Assembly: GCF_041360795.1 (NCBI RefSeq)
Contig: NZ_JBFUPW010000001.1
Span: forward strand, 434,001 to 498,000
From: Arthrobacter_E sp041360795
Lineage (GTDB): Bacteria; Actinomycetota; Actinomycetes; Actinomycetales; Micrococcaceae
DNA length: 64,000 bases
Direction of reading: 5' to 3'
Shown: in pieces, positions 34,071 to 43,496 of the stretch
Layout: every line of letters starts with the position of its first letter
Position numbering within the stretch: the stretch's first letter is position 1
Program-made: the position numbers and the translations under genes
The notes under the pieces: generated by a model
Told to the model about the DNA's origin: nothing
The model's input: only the letters and a program-made list of their open reading frames with translations
Databases searched by the model: none

Positions 34071-35807
34071 ATGAGCCAGAATGCCAGCAGCAAGGTCCTC
34101 GGTCCGGAACAGCGCGAGCTGTCCATCGAGGCACTCAAGAAGACCACGGAGCCGGGTCAGGAACTCGACATCCTGATCGTGGGCGGTGGTGTGGTCGGGG
34201 CCGGTGCCGCCCTCGACGCCGTCACCCGCGGCCTCAAGGTCGGCATCGTCGAGCAGCGTGACTGGGCCTCCGGCACGAGTTCCCGCTCGTCCAAGCTCAT
34301 CCACGGCGGTCTCCGCTACCTCGAGATGCTGGACTTCGCCCTCGTCACGGAAGCGCTGCAGGAACGCGGTCTGCTGATCCAGCGCATCGCGCCGCACCTG
34401 GTCCGCCCCGTGCCGTTCCTGTATCCGCTCTCGAAGAGGTTCGTCGAGCGTCCCTACGTCGGCGCGGGCATCCTCCTCTACGACACCCTTGGCATGACCA
34501 GCGGCAACGCCCGCGGGGTCCCCATGCACAAGCACCTCACGCGGCGCGGCACGCTCAAGGCCGCTCCGAGCCTCAAGGATGACGCCATGGTGGGCTCCAT
34601 CCGCTACTACGACGCCCAGGTGGATGACGCCCGCCTGGTGGTGAACATCATCCGCACCGCCGCCGGTTACGGCGCCCACGCCGTCAACCGCATGAAGGTG
34701 GTCGAGTTCCTCCGGGAGGGTGAGCGCGTGGTCGGCGCGCGTCTGGAGAACATGGAGGACGGCAGCACGTTCGACGTCGCCGCACGCCAAGTCGTGAACG
34801 CCACCGGCGTGTGGACGGATGAGACGCAGGCCCTGGTCACCGACCGTGGTCAGCTCAAGGTGCGTGCGTCCAAGGGCATCCACCTGGTGGTTCCCCGGGA
34901 TCGTTTCCAGTCGACGGTCGGATTGATCCTCCGGACCGAGAAGAGCGTCCTGTTCGTCATCCCGTGGGGACGGCACTGGATCATCGGCACCACGGACACC
35001 GACTGGAAGCTGGACAAGGCCCATCCGGCCGCGTCCAGCAAGGACATCGACTACGTCCTGGAGCACGTCAACAAGGTGCTCAAGCGCCCTCTGACCAGGG
35101 AGGACGTCGAGGGCGTGTACGCCGGGCTCCGTCCGCTGCTGGCCGGTGAAAACGACTCGACGGCGAAGCTCTCCCGCGAGCACGTCGTGGCCCATCCGGT
35201 GCCGGGACTCGTGGTGGTGGCCGGCGGCAAGCTGACCACGTACCGTGTGATGGCCAAGGACGCCGTGGACGAGGCGGTGCGCGGTCTCGACGACCGGATC
35301 GCTCCGAGCTGCACCGAGGGCATTCCGCTGCTCGGAGCCGAGGGCTACAAGGCCGCCTGGAATCGCCGTCATCGCAGCGCGGAGGAAGCCGGGATCCATG
35401 TGGCCCGGGTGGAGCACCTGCTGAATCGCTATGGTTCCGAGACCCAGGAGCTTCTGGACCTGATCCGGGAACGCCCGGAGTTGGCGGAACCGTTGCCGGG
35501 AGCGGATGATTATCTGGGCGCCGAAGTGGTCTTTGCGACTACCCATGAGGGCGCCCGTCATGTGCATGATGTCCTCACCCGCAGGACCAGGATCTCCATC
35601 GAGTCCTGGGACCGTGGGGTCTCCGCGGTGCCGGTGGTGGCCCGCCTCATGGGGGAGGTGCTCGGCTGGAGCCCCGTCCAGGAGGAGAGCGAGGTCAAGC
35701 ACTACCTGGCCCGGGTGGAGGCCGAACGCCTGTCGCAGGAGCAGCCGGACGACGAGTCCGCCGATGCGGCACGGATCGGCGTGGATGACATCATCCCGCT
35801 CCGCTGA
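34071..35807 (+). CDS. glpD: Glycerol-3-phosphate dehydrogenase
   Basis: 578-residue FAD-dependent membrane-associated enzyme oxidising glycerol-3-phosphate to dihydroxyacetone phosphate. The FAD fold is LIVGGGVVGAGAALDA, and GTSSRSSKLIHGGLRYLE is the family signature. GGGAGG is 5 nt upstream of the ATG at 34071. A PTS IIA gene follows on the same strand. Confidence 0.95.
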   Translation: MSQNASSKVLGPEQRELSIEALKKTTEPGQELDILIVGGGVVGAGAALDAVTRGLKVGIVEQRDWASGTSSRSSKLIHGGLRYLEMLDFALVTEALQERGLLIQRIAPHLVRPVPFLYPLSKRFVERPYVGAGILLYDTLGMTSGNARGVPMHKHLTRRGTLKAAPSLKDDAMVGSIRYYDAQVDDARLVVNIIRTAAGYGAHAVNRMKVVEFLREGERVVGARLENMEDGSTFDVAARQVVNATGVWTDETQALVTDRGQLKVRASKGIHLVVPRDRFQSTVGLILRTEKSVLFVIPWGRHWIIGTTDTDWKLDKAHPAASSKDIDYVLEHVNKVLKRPLTREDVEGVYAGLRPLLAGENDSTAKLSREHVVAHPVPGLVVVAGGKLTTYRVMAKDAVDEAVRGLDDRIAPSCTEGIPLLGAEGYKAAWNRRHRSAEEAGIHVARVEHLLNRYGSETQELLDLIRERPELAEPLPGADDYLGAEVVFATTHEGARHVHDVLTRRTRISIESWDRGVSAVPVVARLMGEVLGWSPVQEESEVKHYLARVEAERLSQEQPDDESADAARIGVDDIIPLR

Positions 35808-35892
35808 GGACGACGCCTGGAGGCGCCGTCCGGTGGTGGCTCGCAGCGATGCGGGAGCACCACGATCGAACGTTGACTGAAAGGACGCCCCC

Positions 35893-36381
35893 GTGGCTGA
35901 GGATCTGAACCGCTATGACGCTGAGCTCACCCTGCCCAGCATGGTGATCCTGGAAATGGAAGCCACGGACCGCGAGGACGCCGCGGCCCAGCTGGCGCAG
36001 CGGCTGTTCATGGCCGGCCGGGTGTCCAATCTGGAGGGGTTCCTCGAGAGCGTCAACTCTCGTGAGCATCAGATGGCGACCGGCCTGCCGGGCGGCATCG
36101 GACTCCCGCATGCCCGCAGCGACTACGTCACCCAGCCGTCGATCGCCGTCGGCGTCACCAGGTACGGGCACTCGCTCGACTTCGGTGCGGCGGACGGCCC
36201 TGCGAATCTCATCCTGCTCATCGCGACGCCGGCCCAGTCGTTCTCGGAGCACCTCGAGGTGCTGGCGACGCTGGCGCGTTCGCTGTCCAAGGAAAGCTAC
36301 CGTGAGTCCCTCCGCCGGGCTCATGACCCCGAGGTCATCGCCGAGCTGATCAACACGTCGCTGGTGTTCTTCGACCACTGA
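35893..36381 (+). CDS. PTS fructose-type IIA domain protein
   Basis: 162-residue stand-alone EIIA of the fructose/mannitol superfamily. The phospho-acceptor is His73 in GIGLPHARS. No IIB or IIC is nearby, so it may serve a distant permease or a regulatory role. GTG start preceded by AAAGGA. It lies 85 nt after glpD. Confidence 0.88.
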   Translation: MAEDLNRYDAELTLPSMVILEMEATDREDAAAQLAQRLFMAGRVSNLEGFLESVNSREHQMATGLPGGIGLPHARSDYVTQPSIAVGVTRYGHSLDFGAADGPANLILLIATPAQSFSEHLEVLATLARSLSKESYRESLRRAHDPEVIAELINTSLVFFDH

Positions 36382-36430
36382 CGGGGCTGCTGACCCGGAG
36401 CACTGACCCGGGCCGCTGACCTCCGTCAGG

Positions 36431-36492
36431 TCCCTGCTTAGACAGACATTCCCCGACGCCACAGCGCCGGGGAAAGTCCGTTCAAGCAGGGA
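36431..36492. repeat. Imperfect hairpin between convergent genes (element E)
   Basis: TCCCTGCTT...TTCCCCG pairs with CGGGGAA...AAGCAGGGA, with several internal mismatches. It ends 4 nt from the stop of the ABC gene and 50 nt from the IIA stop. Confidence 0.6.
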
Positions 36493-36496
36493 TCCG

Positions 36497-38329
36497 TCAC
36501 TCGCTGCGCCACGACCTCCACAGGGCGGCATAGGACCCGTCGAGCGCCAGCAGCTCGTCGTGGCTGCCCAGCTCGGTGATCCGGCCGTCCTCCACGACGG
36601 CGACCCGGTCGGCGTCGTGGGCGGTGTGCAGACGGTGGGCGATCGCCACCACGGTGCGACCGCTCAGCACGGCGCCGAGAGAACGCTCCACGCTGCGGGC
36701 CGCCTGCGGATCGATGAGGCTGGTCGCTTCGTCGAGCACCAGCGTGTGAGGGTCGGCCAGGACCAGGCGGGCCAGGGCGAGCTCCTGAGCCTGCGACGGC
36801 GTCAGCGCGTGACCTCCGGAGCCCAGCTCGGTCTCCAGTCCGTCCTGGAGAGCGGAGAACCACGGGCCGGCGCCCACATCGTCGAGGGCGGCGAGCAGCT
36901 CGCCGTCGCTCGCGTCCTCCTTGCCCAGGCGCAGATTGTCCGCCAGGGTTCCCACGAACACGTGGTGCTCCTGCGTCACTAAGGCCACCTCACGGCGGAG
37001 CTCCTCCACCGGCAGGTCCACCAGGGGCACGCCACCGACGGTGACCGCTCCGGACGTCGGCGGGTTGATGCCCGCGATCAGGCGGCCGAGCGTCGACTTG
37101 CCGGCGCCGGAGGGACCCACCATGGCGAGCCGCTCCCCGGGCACCAGCTCCAGATCCACCCCGTGCAGGACGTTCCGGCCGGCACGGTAGGCGAAGGTCG
37201 CGTCGCGCAGTGAGATCCTGCTGCCGTCAGGGGTCTCGCCGCTCACCTCACGGTCCGCGGGAACCTCCTTGACGCCTACGATCCTCGCGAGCGAGGCGGC
37301 TCCGAACTGCAGTTCGTCGAGCCACATGATGAGCGTGTTCACCGGTTCCACGAGGGCCACGGCATACAGCGCGACGGCGGCGACGGACCCTGCAGACACG
37401 GCGCCCACCGAGACCAGCCAGCCGCCCCAGAGCACCACGAGCACGGCCGGGAGCCACAGTGCCAGTTCGGTCACCGGGAACAGCATCGAGCGCAGCCAGA
37501 GCGTGTACTTCTCCGCTTCGAAGCCTTCCCGGATCGCGGTGCGGGTGCGGTGGATGCGCTGCGGGCCGAGGCTGAGGGCATCCACCGTGAGGGCGCCGTC
37601 CGCGGCCTCGGAGATGGTCCCGTCGATGGTGCCGTACGCCGCGTGCTCGCGCTGGTAGCCGGGTCCGGAGCGCTTGAGGTACCAGCGGGTGACCGGGATG
37701 ATGAACGGCGCGCTGACCAGCAGCCCCAGGCCGAGCAGCGGGGACACCACGAGTGCCGCGGCGAGCGTCAGCGTCACGGTGACCACGGCGACCAGGAGGC
37801 GGGGCACCCCGAAGCGCACCGCGTGGGAGAGCGCCTCGACGTCGTTGGTCGTGCGGGAGAGCAGATCGCCCGTGCCGGCGCGCTCCACAGTGGAGAGCGG
37901 CAGCGACGTGACGTCACCCATGAACTCCTCGCGGAGGTCGGCGAACACCTTCTCCCCGAGGACCATCGAACGGTAGGAGGCGAGGCGCTGCAGGAGGGCC
38001 TGCGCCACCACCGACCCCAGGAGGGCCACGCTCAGGGCGGTCACCGTGGACATGGTGGTCCCCGACGTCACGGTGTCCACCAGGCGCCCGATGATGAACG
38101 GCCCCACGAGGCCCATGATCGCCGCGGCCGCGTAGAAGACCATGACGCCGATCAGGCCGCGCTGGTTGCGCCGGAGCAGCCTCCAGGCCTCCGCGCGGAC
38201 CTGCGCGGAGGCGGCGATCGGCAGGCGGTTGCCGGGGCGGGGGAGAGCGGCGGCCGCCTCGGGCAGACTCTGACGCGCCTCGTTCTCCTCCAGCAGAGGT
38301 TCCTCGAAGGACTCCACCGTGTTACTCAC
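36497..38329 (-). CDS. ABC exporter half, ATP-binding/permease, with canonical Walker motifs
   Basis: 610 residues: six-helix ABC1-type membrane domain (about 45-335) and a nucleotide-binding domain. Walker A GPSGAGKST, Walker B TLVLDEATS and the H-loop AIAHRL are intact, but the signature is LTPSQAQE instead of LSGGQ. Its start overlaps the partner gene by 8 nt. With the partner it should form a heterodimeric exporter; the substrate (drug, lipid or peptide) is unknown. Confidence 0.92.
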   Translation of the reverse strand: MSNTVESFEEPLLEENEARQSLPEAAAALPRPGNRLPIAASAQVRAEAWRLLRRNQRGLIGVMVFYAAAAIMGLVGPFIIGRLVDTVTSGTTMSTVTALSVALLGSVVAQALLQRLASYRSMVLGEKVFADLREEFMGDVTSLPLSTVERAGTGDLLSRTTNDVEALSHAVRFGVPRLLVAVVTVTLTLAAALVVSPLLGLGLLVSAPFIIPVTRWYLKRSGPGYQREHAAYGTIDGTISEAADGALTVDALSLGPQRIHRTRTAIREGFEAEKYTLWLRSMLFPVTELALWLPAVLVVLWGGWLVSVGAVSAGSVAAVALYAVALVEPVNTLIMWLDELQFGAASLARIVGVKEVPADREVSGETPDGSRISLRDATFAYRAGRNVLHGVDLELVPGERLAMVGPSGAGKSTLGRLIAGINPPTSGAVTVGGVPLVDLPVEELRREVALVTQEHHVFVGTLADNLRLGKEDASDGELLAALDDVGAGPWFSALQDGLETELGSGGHALTPSQAQELALARLVLADPHTLVLDEATSLIDPQAARSVERSLGAVLSGRTVVAIAHRLHTAHDADRVAVVEDGRITELGSHDELLALDGSYAALWRSWRSE

Positions 38330-40043
38330 TGCGAATCACGACCATTCGGTACTCGGGACAGCGCTCCAGCAATTCGGCGTGGGTGCCGGTGAGTGGTGCG
38401 CCGGTTTCGGGAAGGTAGATGACGCGGTCCATCGCGTGCAGCAGCAGCGGACTCGCGGTGGTCACGAGGGTCGCGGCGCCGCCGTGACCGGTCAGCGCGC
38501 CGCGGGAGTGCGAGAGCCCCTCCGCGATCCGCGCTTCGGTATGAGCGTCCACCGCGCTGGTGGGCTCCACCAGGAGCAGGAACTCGGCCTCGCTCAGGAG
38601 CGCCCGGGCGAGGGACAGCCGCTGACGCTGACCACCGGAGAAACTGCGGCCCTTCTCGTCGACCTCGTGGTCCAGGCCCTCCTCCAGCGCGTCCAGGATG
38701 TCCAGGCCGGCGGCCGACTCGAGCGCCTCCAGGATGCGCTCGTCGCTGTGGCGGCCCTGCGGGTCGAGGGTGCTGCGCAGGCTGCCGGTGAACAGCTGCG
38801 CCTCGGCCTGGCTGAACACGATCCTCCGGCGGATGTCCGCCAGCGGATACGCCTCGAGAGGGAGGTCTCCCCACAGAACGTTGCGGGACTCGGCGTCGTC
38901 GAAACGCCCCAGGCGCTTGGCCACCGCGGCCGAACGGCCCGGGTCTGAGCAGACCAGCGCGGTGAGCCCGCGCGGCGGGACCGTCACGCCGCTTTCGCCG
39001 TCCTCCAGCGGGGACGACGACGGCGGCGCCGACGTGCCGTCGTCGCTCACGAGAGGCGGCGCCCCCAGGAGTTTGCTGACCTTGCGCGCGCCGACGATAC
39101 CGCGGATACCCACGTTGAGGGCCTCGGAGCCGGTCCGGATCGGAGCGACGAGGAACACCGAGAACCCGTACAGGGACATGAGCTGGCCCGGGGTGATGGT
39201 GCCGTCCAGGGCCAGCGCCGCACCCGTGAAGGTGAAGAACACGCTGAACGCGCCGCCGATGAGCAGCTGTGAGGCTTCCAGGGTCGCGACCGATTTCGCC
39301 ACCTCGATACCCTGCTGGCGCGCGTGCTGGGAGCGTTCGCGGTACCGGTTGACGAAGATGCGCTCGCCGCCGATGCCACGGAGCACCCGGAGGCCGGCGA
39401 CCGTGTCCGCTCCCACGGAGGACATCTTGCCGGTCGCCTCACGCTGGGCCTGCTGGCGCTTCTGGAAGGGTTTGACCACGAAGACCAGGAGGGCGCCGAG
39501 CACGGGCACGCCGACCAGGACCGCGAGGCCGAGGGGCAGGTGGATGCCGGCCACGAGCGCGGAGACGACGAGGTAGGAGACGATCGAGCCGGAGAGCCGG
39601 GCCGTCACGTCGAAGAGCTGTCCGATGCGCGGGGCGTCGTTGGACGCGACCGTCACGATCTCGCCGGTGGGCACGGCCCGTCCCACGGACTCGCCGCCGC
39701 GCGCCACCTTCACTCCGATGAGTTCCTTGGTGGTCAGGGCGGCCTGGAGCCAGTTGCTCACGGCGAGGCGGTGCCTGATGGTGGTGGTCGCCGCCTGGAT
39801 TGCCGCGAGGCACAGGAAAATCGCCGTCCAGAACAGCAGCGCGCTGAAGTCCTGGGCGACCACGCCCAGATCCAGGGCCTTGCCGATCACAAACGGGGCG
39901 AAGGCCTGTGACAGCATCCAGATGATGCCGAAGAAGAATCCGCCGATGAGCGTGGGCAGCTGCAGACGTCCCAGCCAGAGCAGGAATCCGCGGGGGGAGA
40001 GACCGAAAGGCTCGTTGGAACGGGGGTATGGGTACTCTCGCAC
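38322..40043 (-). CDS. ABC exporter half with degenerate Walker motifs
   Basis: 573 residues. The signature FSGGQRQR is canonical, but Walker A is replaced by SDPGRSAA, Walker B reads FLLLVEPTS with Val for Asp, and the H-loop His is missing (TTASPL). This is the complement of the downstream partner, so one composite ATP site is canonical and one is dead. It is the first gene of the pair and divergent from the SURF1-like gene. Confidence 0.9.
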   Translation of the reverse strand: MREYPYPRSNEPFGLSPRGFLLWLGRLQLPTLIGGFFFGIIWMLSQAFAPFVIGKALDLGVVAQDFSALLFWTAIFLCLAAIQAATTTIRHRLAVSNWLQAALTTKELIGVKVARGGESVGRAVPTGEIVTVASNDAPRIGQLFDVTARLSGSIVSYLVVSALVAGIHLPLGLAVLVGVPVLGALLVFVVKPFQKRQQAQREATGKMSSVGADTVAGLRVLRGIGGERIFVNRYRERSQHARQQGIEVAKSVATLEASQLLIGGAFSVFFTFTGAALALDGTITPGQLMSLYGFSVFLVAPIRTGSEALNVGIRGIVGARKVSKLLGAPPLVSDDGTSAPPSSSPLEDGESGVTVPPRGLTALVCSDPGRSAAVAKRLGRFDDAESRNVLWGDLPLEAYPLADIRRRIVFSQAEAQLFTGSLRSTLDPQGRHSDERILEALESAAGLDILDALEEGLDHEVDEKGRSFSGGQRQRLSLARALLSEAEFLLLVEPTSAVDAHTEARIAEGLSHSRGALTGHGGAATLVTTASPLLLHAMDRVIYLPETGAPLTGTHAELLERCPEYRMVVIRSE

Positions 40044-40250
40044 AGCGCCAGCCTAAATGAGGCCTGAGTCACAGGGAAGTTCATATGAAAGATTTCTTTC
40101 GGGAAGTTCTGGAATAAAGCGTTCTGGCTGGTGGAGGGCCATTCTGTTACGGGCGCCGGACCGGTCGCGAGGGCCTGCTCGGGTCGCGTGGGGGTCGCGC
40201 GGGCGGGAAGTGGCTTTTGGGGAATTCCGAGGTTCAGCAAGTACGGTGGA

Positions 40251-41099
40251 ATGGTGCTGAAAACTGCCCTCAAGCCGCGTTGGATCGCCGGATTGCTCTT
40301 CGCGCTGCTGGTGTCCACGGTCTTCGTGCTCCTCAGCCAATGGCAGTTCGGGCGCTCCACGGAGCAGGAGAAGACCCCGGACAGTGCGCTGGAGTCACCC
40401 CGGCCCTTGAGCGAGGTGCTCAAGCCGGGCAGTTTCTTCCCCTCCTCGGTCGCGGACCAGATGGTCACGCTGACCGGGCACTATGACCCTTCGCGCCAGG
40501 TGCTGGTCAAGGACCGGCTGCTGGACGGCCGGAGCGGCTTCTGGGTGGTCACCGCGTTCGCCGTCGACGGCGCCCCGCGCCTCGCCGGGGCGAAATCAAC
40601 CCCCGCCACCTGGATCCCCGTGGCCCGTGGCTGGATCGCGTCGGAAGACCAGGCTCCCCGGGCGCCGCAAGGTCAGATCGCCCTCACGGGCCGGCTGGTC
40701 CCGTCCGAGGCCCCCACCGTCACGCAGGATCTCCCGCAGAGCAGCTACGCGAATCTGTCCGTGGCCGAACTCATCAACGTCTGGGACGTCTCGAGCTACC
40801 AGGGCTTCGTCGGCGCCAGCCAGGAGAAGAGCGCCGGGCAGGATGTCGGGGCCCGTGACGACTCGGACCTCAAGCCCCTGCGACTGAAGGCGGCGCCTCC
40901 CGAGCAGGGCGTGAACTGGCTCAACATCTTCTATGCCGTGGAGTGGGTGGTCTTCGCAGGATTCGCCCTCTTCATCTGGTGGCGACTCGTGAAGGACGAC
41001 TACCAGCGGCAGCTTGAAGCGGAAGAGGACGCGGCGCTGTTGGCCCGCCACGAGTCCGCTTCGCAGAACACCCCCGATGATCACAGGAGCAGCGAATGA
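40251..41099 (+). CDS. SURF1 family protein
   Basis: 282 residues with an N-terminal helix (RWIAGLLFALLVSTVFVLLS), a periplasmic SURF1 domain with GRSGFWVVTAF and VARGWI, and a second helix near 240-260, the two-helix SURF1 topology. SURF1 assists cytochrome c oxidase heme assembly. The ATG at 40251 starts at the first helix. It overlaps the DUF3817 gene by 4 nt. Confidence 0.87.
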   Translation: MVLKTALKPRWIAGLLFALLVSTVFVLLSQWQFGRSTEQEKTPDSALESPRPLSEVLKPGSFFPSSVADQMVTLTGHYDPSRQVLVKDRLLDGRSGFWVVTAFAVDGAPRLAGAKSTPATWIPVARGWIASEDQAPRAPQGQIALTGRLVPSEAPTVTQDLPQSSYANLSVAELINVWDVSSYQGFVGASQEKSAGQDVGARDDSDLKPLRLKAAPPEQGVNWLNIFYAVEWVVFAGFALFIWWRLVKDDYQRQLEAEEDAALLARHESASQNTPDDHRSSE

Positions 41100-41581
41100 T
41101 CGACCCCAAGCCCGCAGGCACCCCCGCCCCTCGTCCGCGGCGTTTCGGAGGGACGGAACAGCAGATCCGTTCCGCGCTGAAGTTCTACAAGGTCCTGGCG
41201 TACGCCACGGGCTCGTTCCTGCTCCTGCTCTGCGTCGAGCTCATCCTGCGGTACGGCTTCGGCCAGTTCCTCTTCGCGGGCGGCACGAACGCCGTGACGG
41301 GGCAGCCTCACGTGTTCGGTCTGGCCAGTGCCGACCCGGCCGGTGTGGTGGGCGGCGCCAACCTCTCCATCATCGTGCTGATCGTGCACGGCTGGATGTA
41401 CGTGCTGTACCTGATCTCCAACTTCCGCCTCTGGAGCCTCATGCGCTGGCCGTTCGGCAAGCTCGTGGTCCTGGCCCTCGGCGGTGTGGTGCCGTTCCTC
41501 TCCTTCATCGTCGAGAAGAAGACCCACGCCGAGGTGGAGTCTGAACTCGCGGCGAACCCCCAGGGCGCCAGCCGCTACTGA
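41096..41581 (+). CDS. DUF3817 domain membrane protein
   Basis: 161 residues, three helices (about 35-55, 88-108, 120-138), matching the DUF3817 pattern FYKVLAYATGSFLLLLCVEL and MRWPFGKL. Coupled to the SURF1-like gene by ATGA. Function unknown; DUF3817 is often seen near guaA and respiratory assembly genes in actinobacteria. Confidence 0.82.
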   Translation: MIDPKPAGTPAPRPRRFGGTEQQIRSALKFYKVLAYATGSFLLLLCVELILRYGFGQFLFAGGTNAVTGQPHVFGLASADPAGVVGGANLSIIVLIVHGWMYVLYLISNFRLWSLMRWPFGKLVVLALGGVVPFLSFIVEKKTHAEVESELAANPQGASRY

Positions 41582-41600
41582 GCGGTCCGTTTCACCAGGT

Positions 41601-41649
41601 CACGACGACGCCGGGCGGTCGCGCTGAGCGGCCGCCCGGCGTCGTCGTG
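41601..41649 (+). terminator. Hairpin after the DUF3817 gene (ACGACGACG type)
   Basis: 18-bp perfect stem (41601-41618 with 41632-41649). It shares the CACGACGACG outer end with the guaB hairpin at 23620. Confidence 0.75.
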
Positions 41650-41771
41650 CGTCAGGATCCCGCGTACGACGGCGGGCGCGCGCCACTGCTGTGACGGCCG
41701 CGGTTGTGAGCCGCACTACTCGGAGGCCGTCCGGTGTGCGGGGGAGTGCCCCGGGACCGTATCCTTGAGGG

Positions 41772-43358
41772 GTGACCAATTCCCCCGCAGCTCAGACTTC
41801 TCAGCGCCCCGTGCTGGTGGTTGACTACGGTGCACAGTACGCGCAGCTGATCGCCCGCCGCGTGCGTGAGGCGAATGTGTATTCGGAGATCGTTCCGCAC
41901 ACGCTCAGCACCGAACAACTTCTGGCCAAGAACCCCGCCGCCATCATCCTTTCGGGTGGTCCTTCCAGCGTTTACGCCGAAGGCGCCCCGAACGTCGGCG
42001 CGGACCTTTTCGAGGCCGGCGTCCCCGTCCTCGGCATCTGCTACGGCTTCCAGGCCATGGCTCGCGCCCTCGGCGGCGAGGTGGCCCAGACCGGACTCCG
42101 CGAGTACGGCTCCACCGAGACCACCCTGATCGGTGAGCCCCACTCGCTGCTGGAAGGCGTGACCGACCACCGTTCGTGGATGAGCCACGGCGACTCGGTG
42201 CACCGCGCTCCGGAAGGTTTCGAAGTCCTCGCCACCACGGCCGGCGCCCCGGTGGCGGCTTTCGCCAACGAGGAGAAATGCCTGTACGGCGTGCAGTGGC
42301 ACCCCGAGGTCAAGCACTCCGAGAGCGGTCAGAAGATCCTCGAGAACTTCCTCTACAAGGGCGCGGGCCTGGACGCGAACTGGACCACCGGCAACATCGT
42401 CGAGGACCAGGTCGAGCGCATCCGCGAGCAGGTGGGCGACGCCCGGGTGATCTGCGGCCTGTCCGGCGGTGTGGACTCCGCCGTGGCGGCCGCCCTGGTG
42501 CAGCGCGCGGTGGGCGACCAGCTGACCTGTGTGTTCGTGAACCACGGGCTGCTGCGCGAAGGCGAGGCCGAGCAGGTGGAGCGCGACTTCGTCGCCGCCA
42601 CCGGCGCCAACCTTTACGTCGCCAATGAGCAGGAGCGCTTCCTGAACGCCCTGGCCGGGGTCAGCGATCCCGAGACCAAGCGCAAGATCATCGGCCGCGA
42701 GTTCATCCGCGCCTTCGAAGAGGCCGAGCGCGCGATCATCGCCGAGGCGGCTGCCGACGGCGAGAGCATCAAGTTCCTGGTCCAGGGCACCCTGTACCCG
42801 GACGTCGTCGAGTCCGGCGGCGGCGAGGGAACGGCCAATATCAAGAGCCACCACAACGTGGGCGGCCTGCCGGAGGACCTCCAGTTCGAACTGGTGGAGC
42901 CCCTGCGCACGCTGTTCAAGGACGAGGTCCGCGCTGTCGGCGCCCAGCTCGGCCTGCCGGCCGAAATCGTGGGACGCCAGCCGTTCCCGGGCCCGGGTCT
43001 GGGCATCCGCATCGTCGGTGAGATCACCGCCGAGCGCCTGGATCTGCTGCGCAAGGCCGACGCGATCGCCCGCGCCGAGCTGACCGCCGCCGGCCTGGAC
43101 AACGAAGTGTGGCAGATGCCTGTCGTGCTGCTCGCCGATGTGCGCAGCGTGGGTGTCCAAGGCGACGGCCGCAGCTACGGTCACCCGATCGTCCTGCGTC
43201 CCGTGTCCAGCGAGGACGCCATGACGGCCGACTGGTCGCGCCTGCCGTACGACCTGCTCGCCCGCATCTCCAACCGCATCACCAACGAGGTGGATGGCGT
43301 GAACCGCGTGGTGCTGGACGTGACCAGCAAGCCGCCGGGAACCATCGAGTGGGAGTGA
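41772..43358 (+). CDS. guaA: GMP synthase (glutamine-hydrolysing)
   Basis: 528 residues. The class I glutaminase domain has GICYGFQAM (Cys nucleophile) and QWHPEV; the ATP pyrophosphatase domain has GLSGGVDSAVAAAL; the dimerisation domain ends PPGTIEWE. It converts XMP to GMP, the step after guaB. GTG start. Confidence 0.97.
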   Translation: MTNSPAAQTSQRPVLVVDYGAQYAQLIARRVREANVYSEIVPHTLSTEQLLAKNPAAIILSGGPSSVYAEGAPNVGADLFEAGVPVLGICYGFQAMARALGGEVAQTGLREYGSTETTLIGEPHSLLEGVTDHRSWMSHGDSVHRAPEGFEVLATTAGAPVAAFANEEKCLYGVQWHPEVKHSESGQKILENFLYKGAGLDANWTTGNIVEDQVERIREQVGDARVICGLSGGVDSAVAAALVQRAVGDQLTCVFVNHGLLREGEAEQVERDFVAATGANLYVANEQERFLNALAGVSDPETKRKIIGREFIRAFEEAERAIIAEAAADGESIKFLVQGTLYPDVVESGGGEGTANIKSHHNVGGLPEDLQFELVEPLRTLFKDEVRAVGAQLGLPAEIVGRQPFPGPGLGIRIVGEITAERLDLLRKADAIARAELTAAGLDNEVWQMPVVLLADVRSVGVQGDGRSYGHPIVLRPVSSEDAMTADWSRLPYDLLARISNRITNEVDGVNRVVLDVTSKPPGTIEWE

Positions 43359-43376
43359 TCCCACCTGGCTGGTGAA

Positions 43377-43416
43377 CCGTGACCGGTCCGCTTCTGCGGG
43401 CCGGTCACGGCTTTTT
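43377..43416 (+). terminator. Intrinsic terminator after guaA
   Basis: 15-bp stem with one mismatch (43377-43391 with 43396-43410), 4-nt loop, then CTTTTTC. It is 18 nt past the guaA stop. Confidence 0.88.
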
Positions 43417-43496
43417 CCCCGGAATTCCGCTGGACTTTGACAAGTCGTGGGCGTTGCAAGCCCCGGTGGCGCTCCGGGGCGGATACCCTCGAAGGT

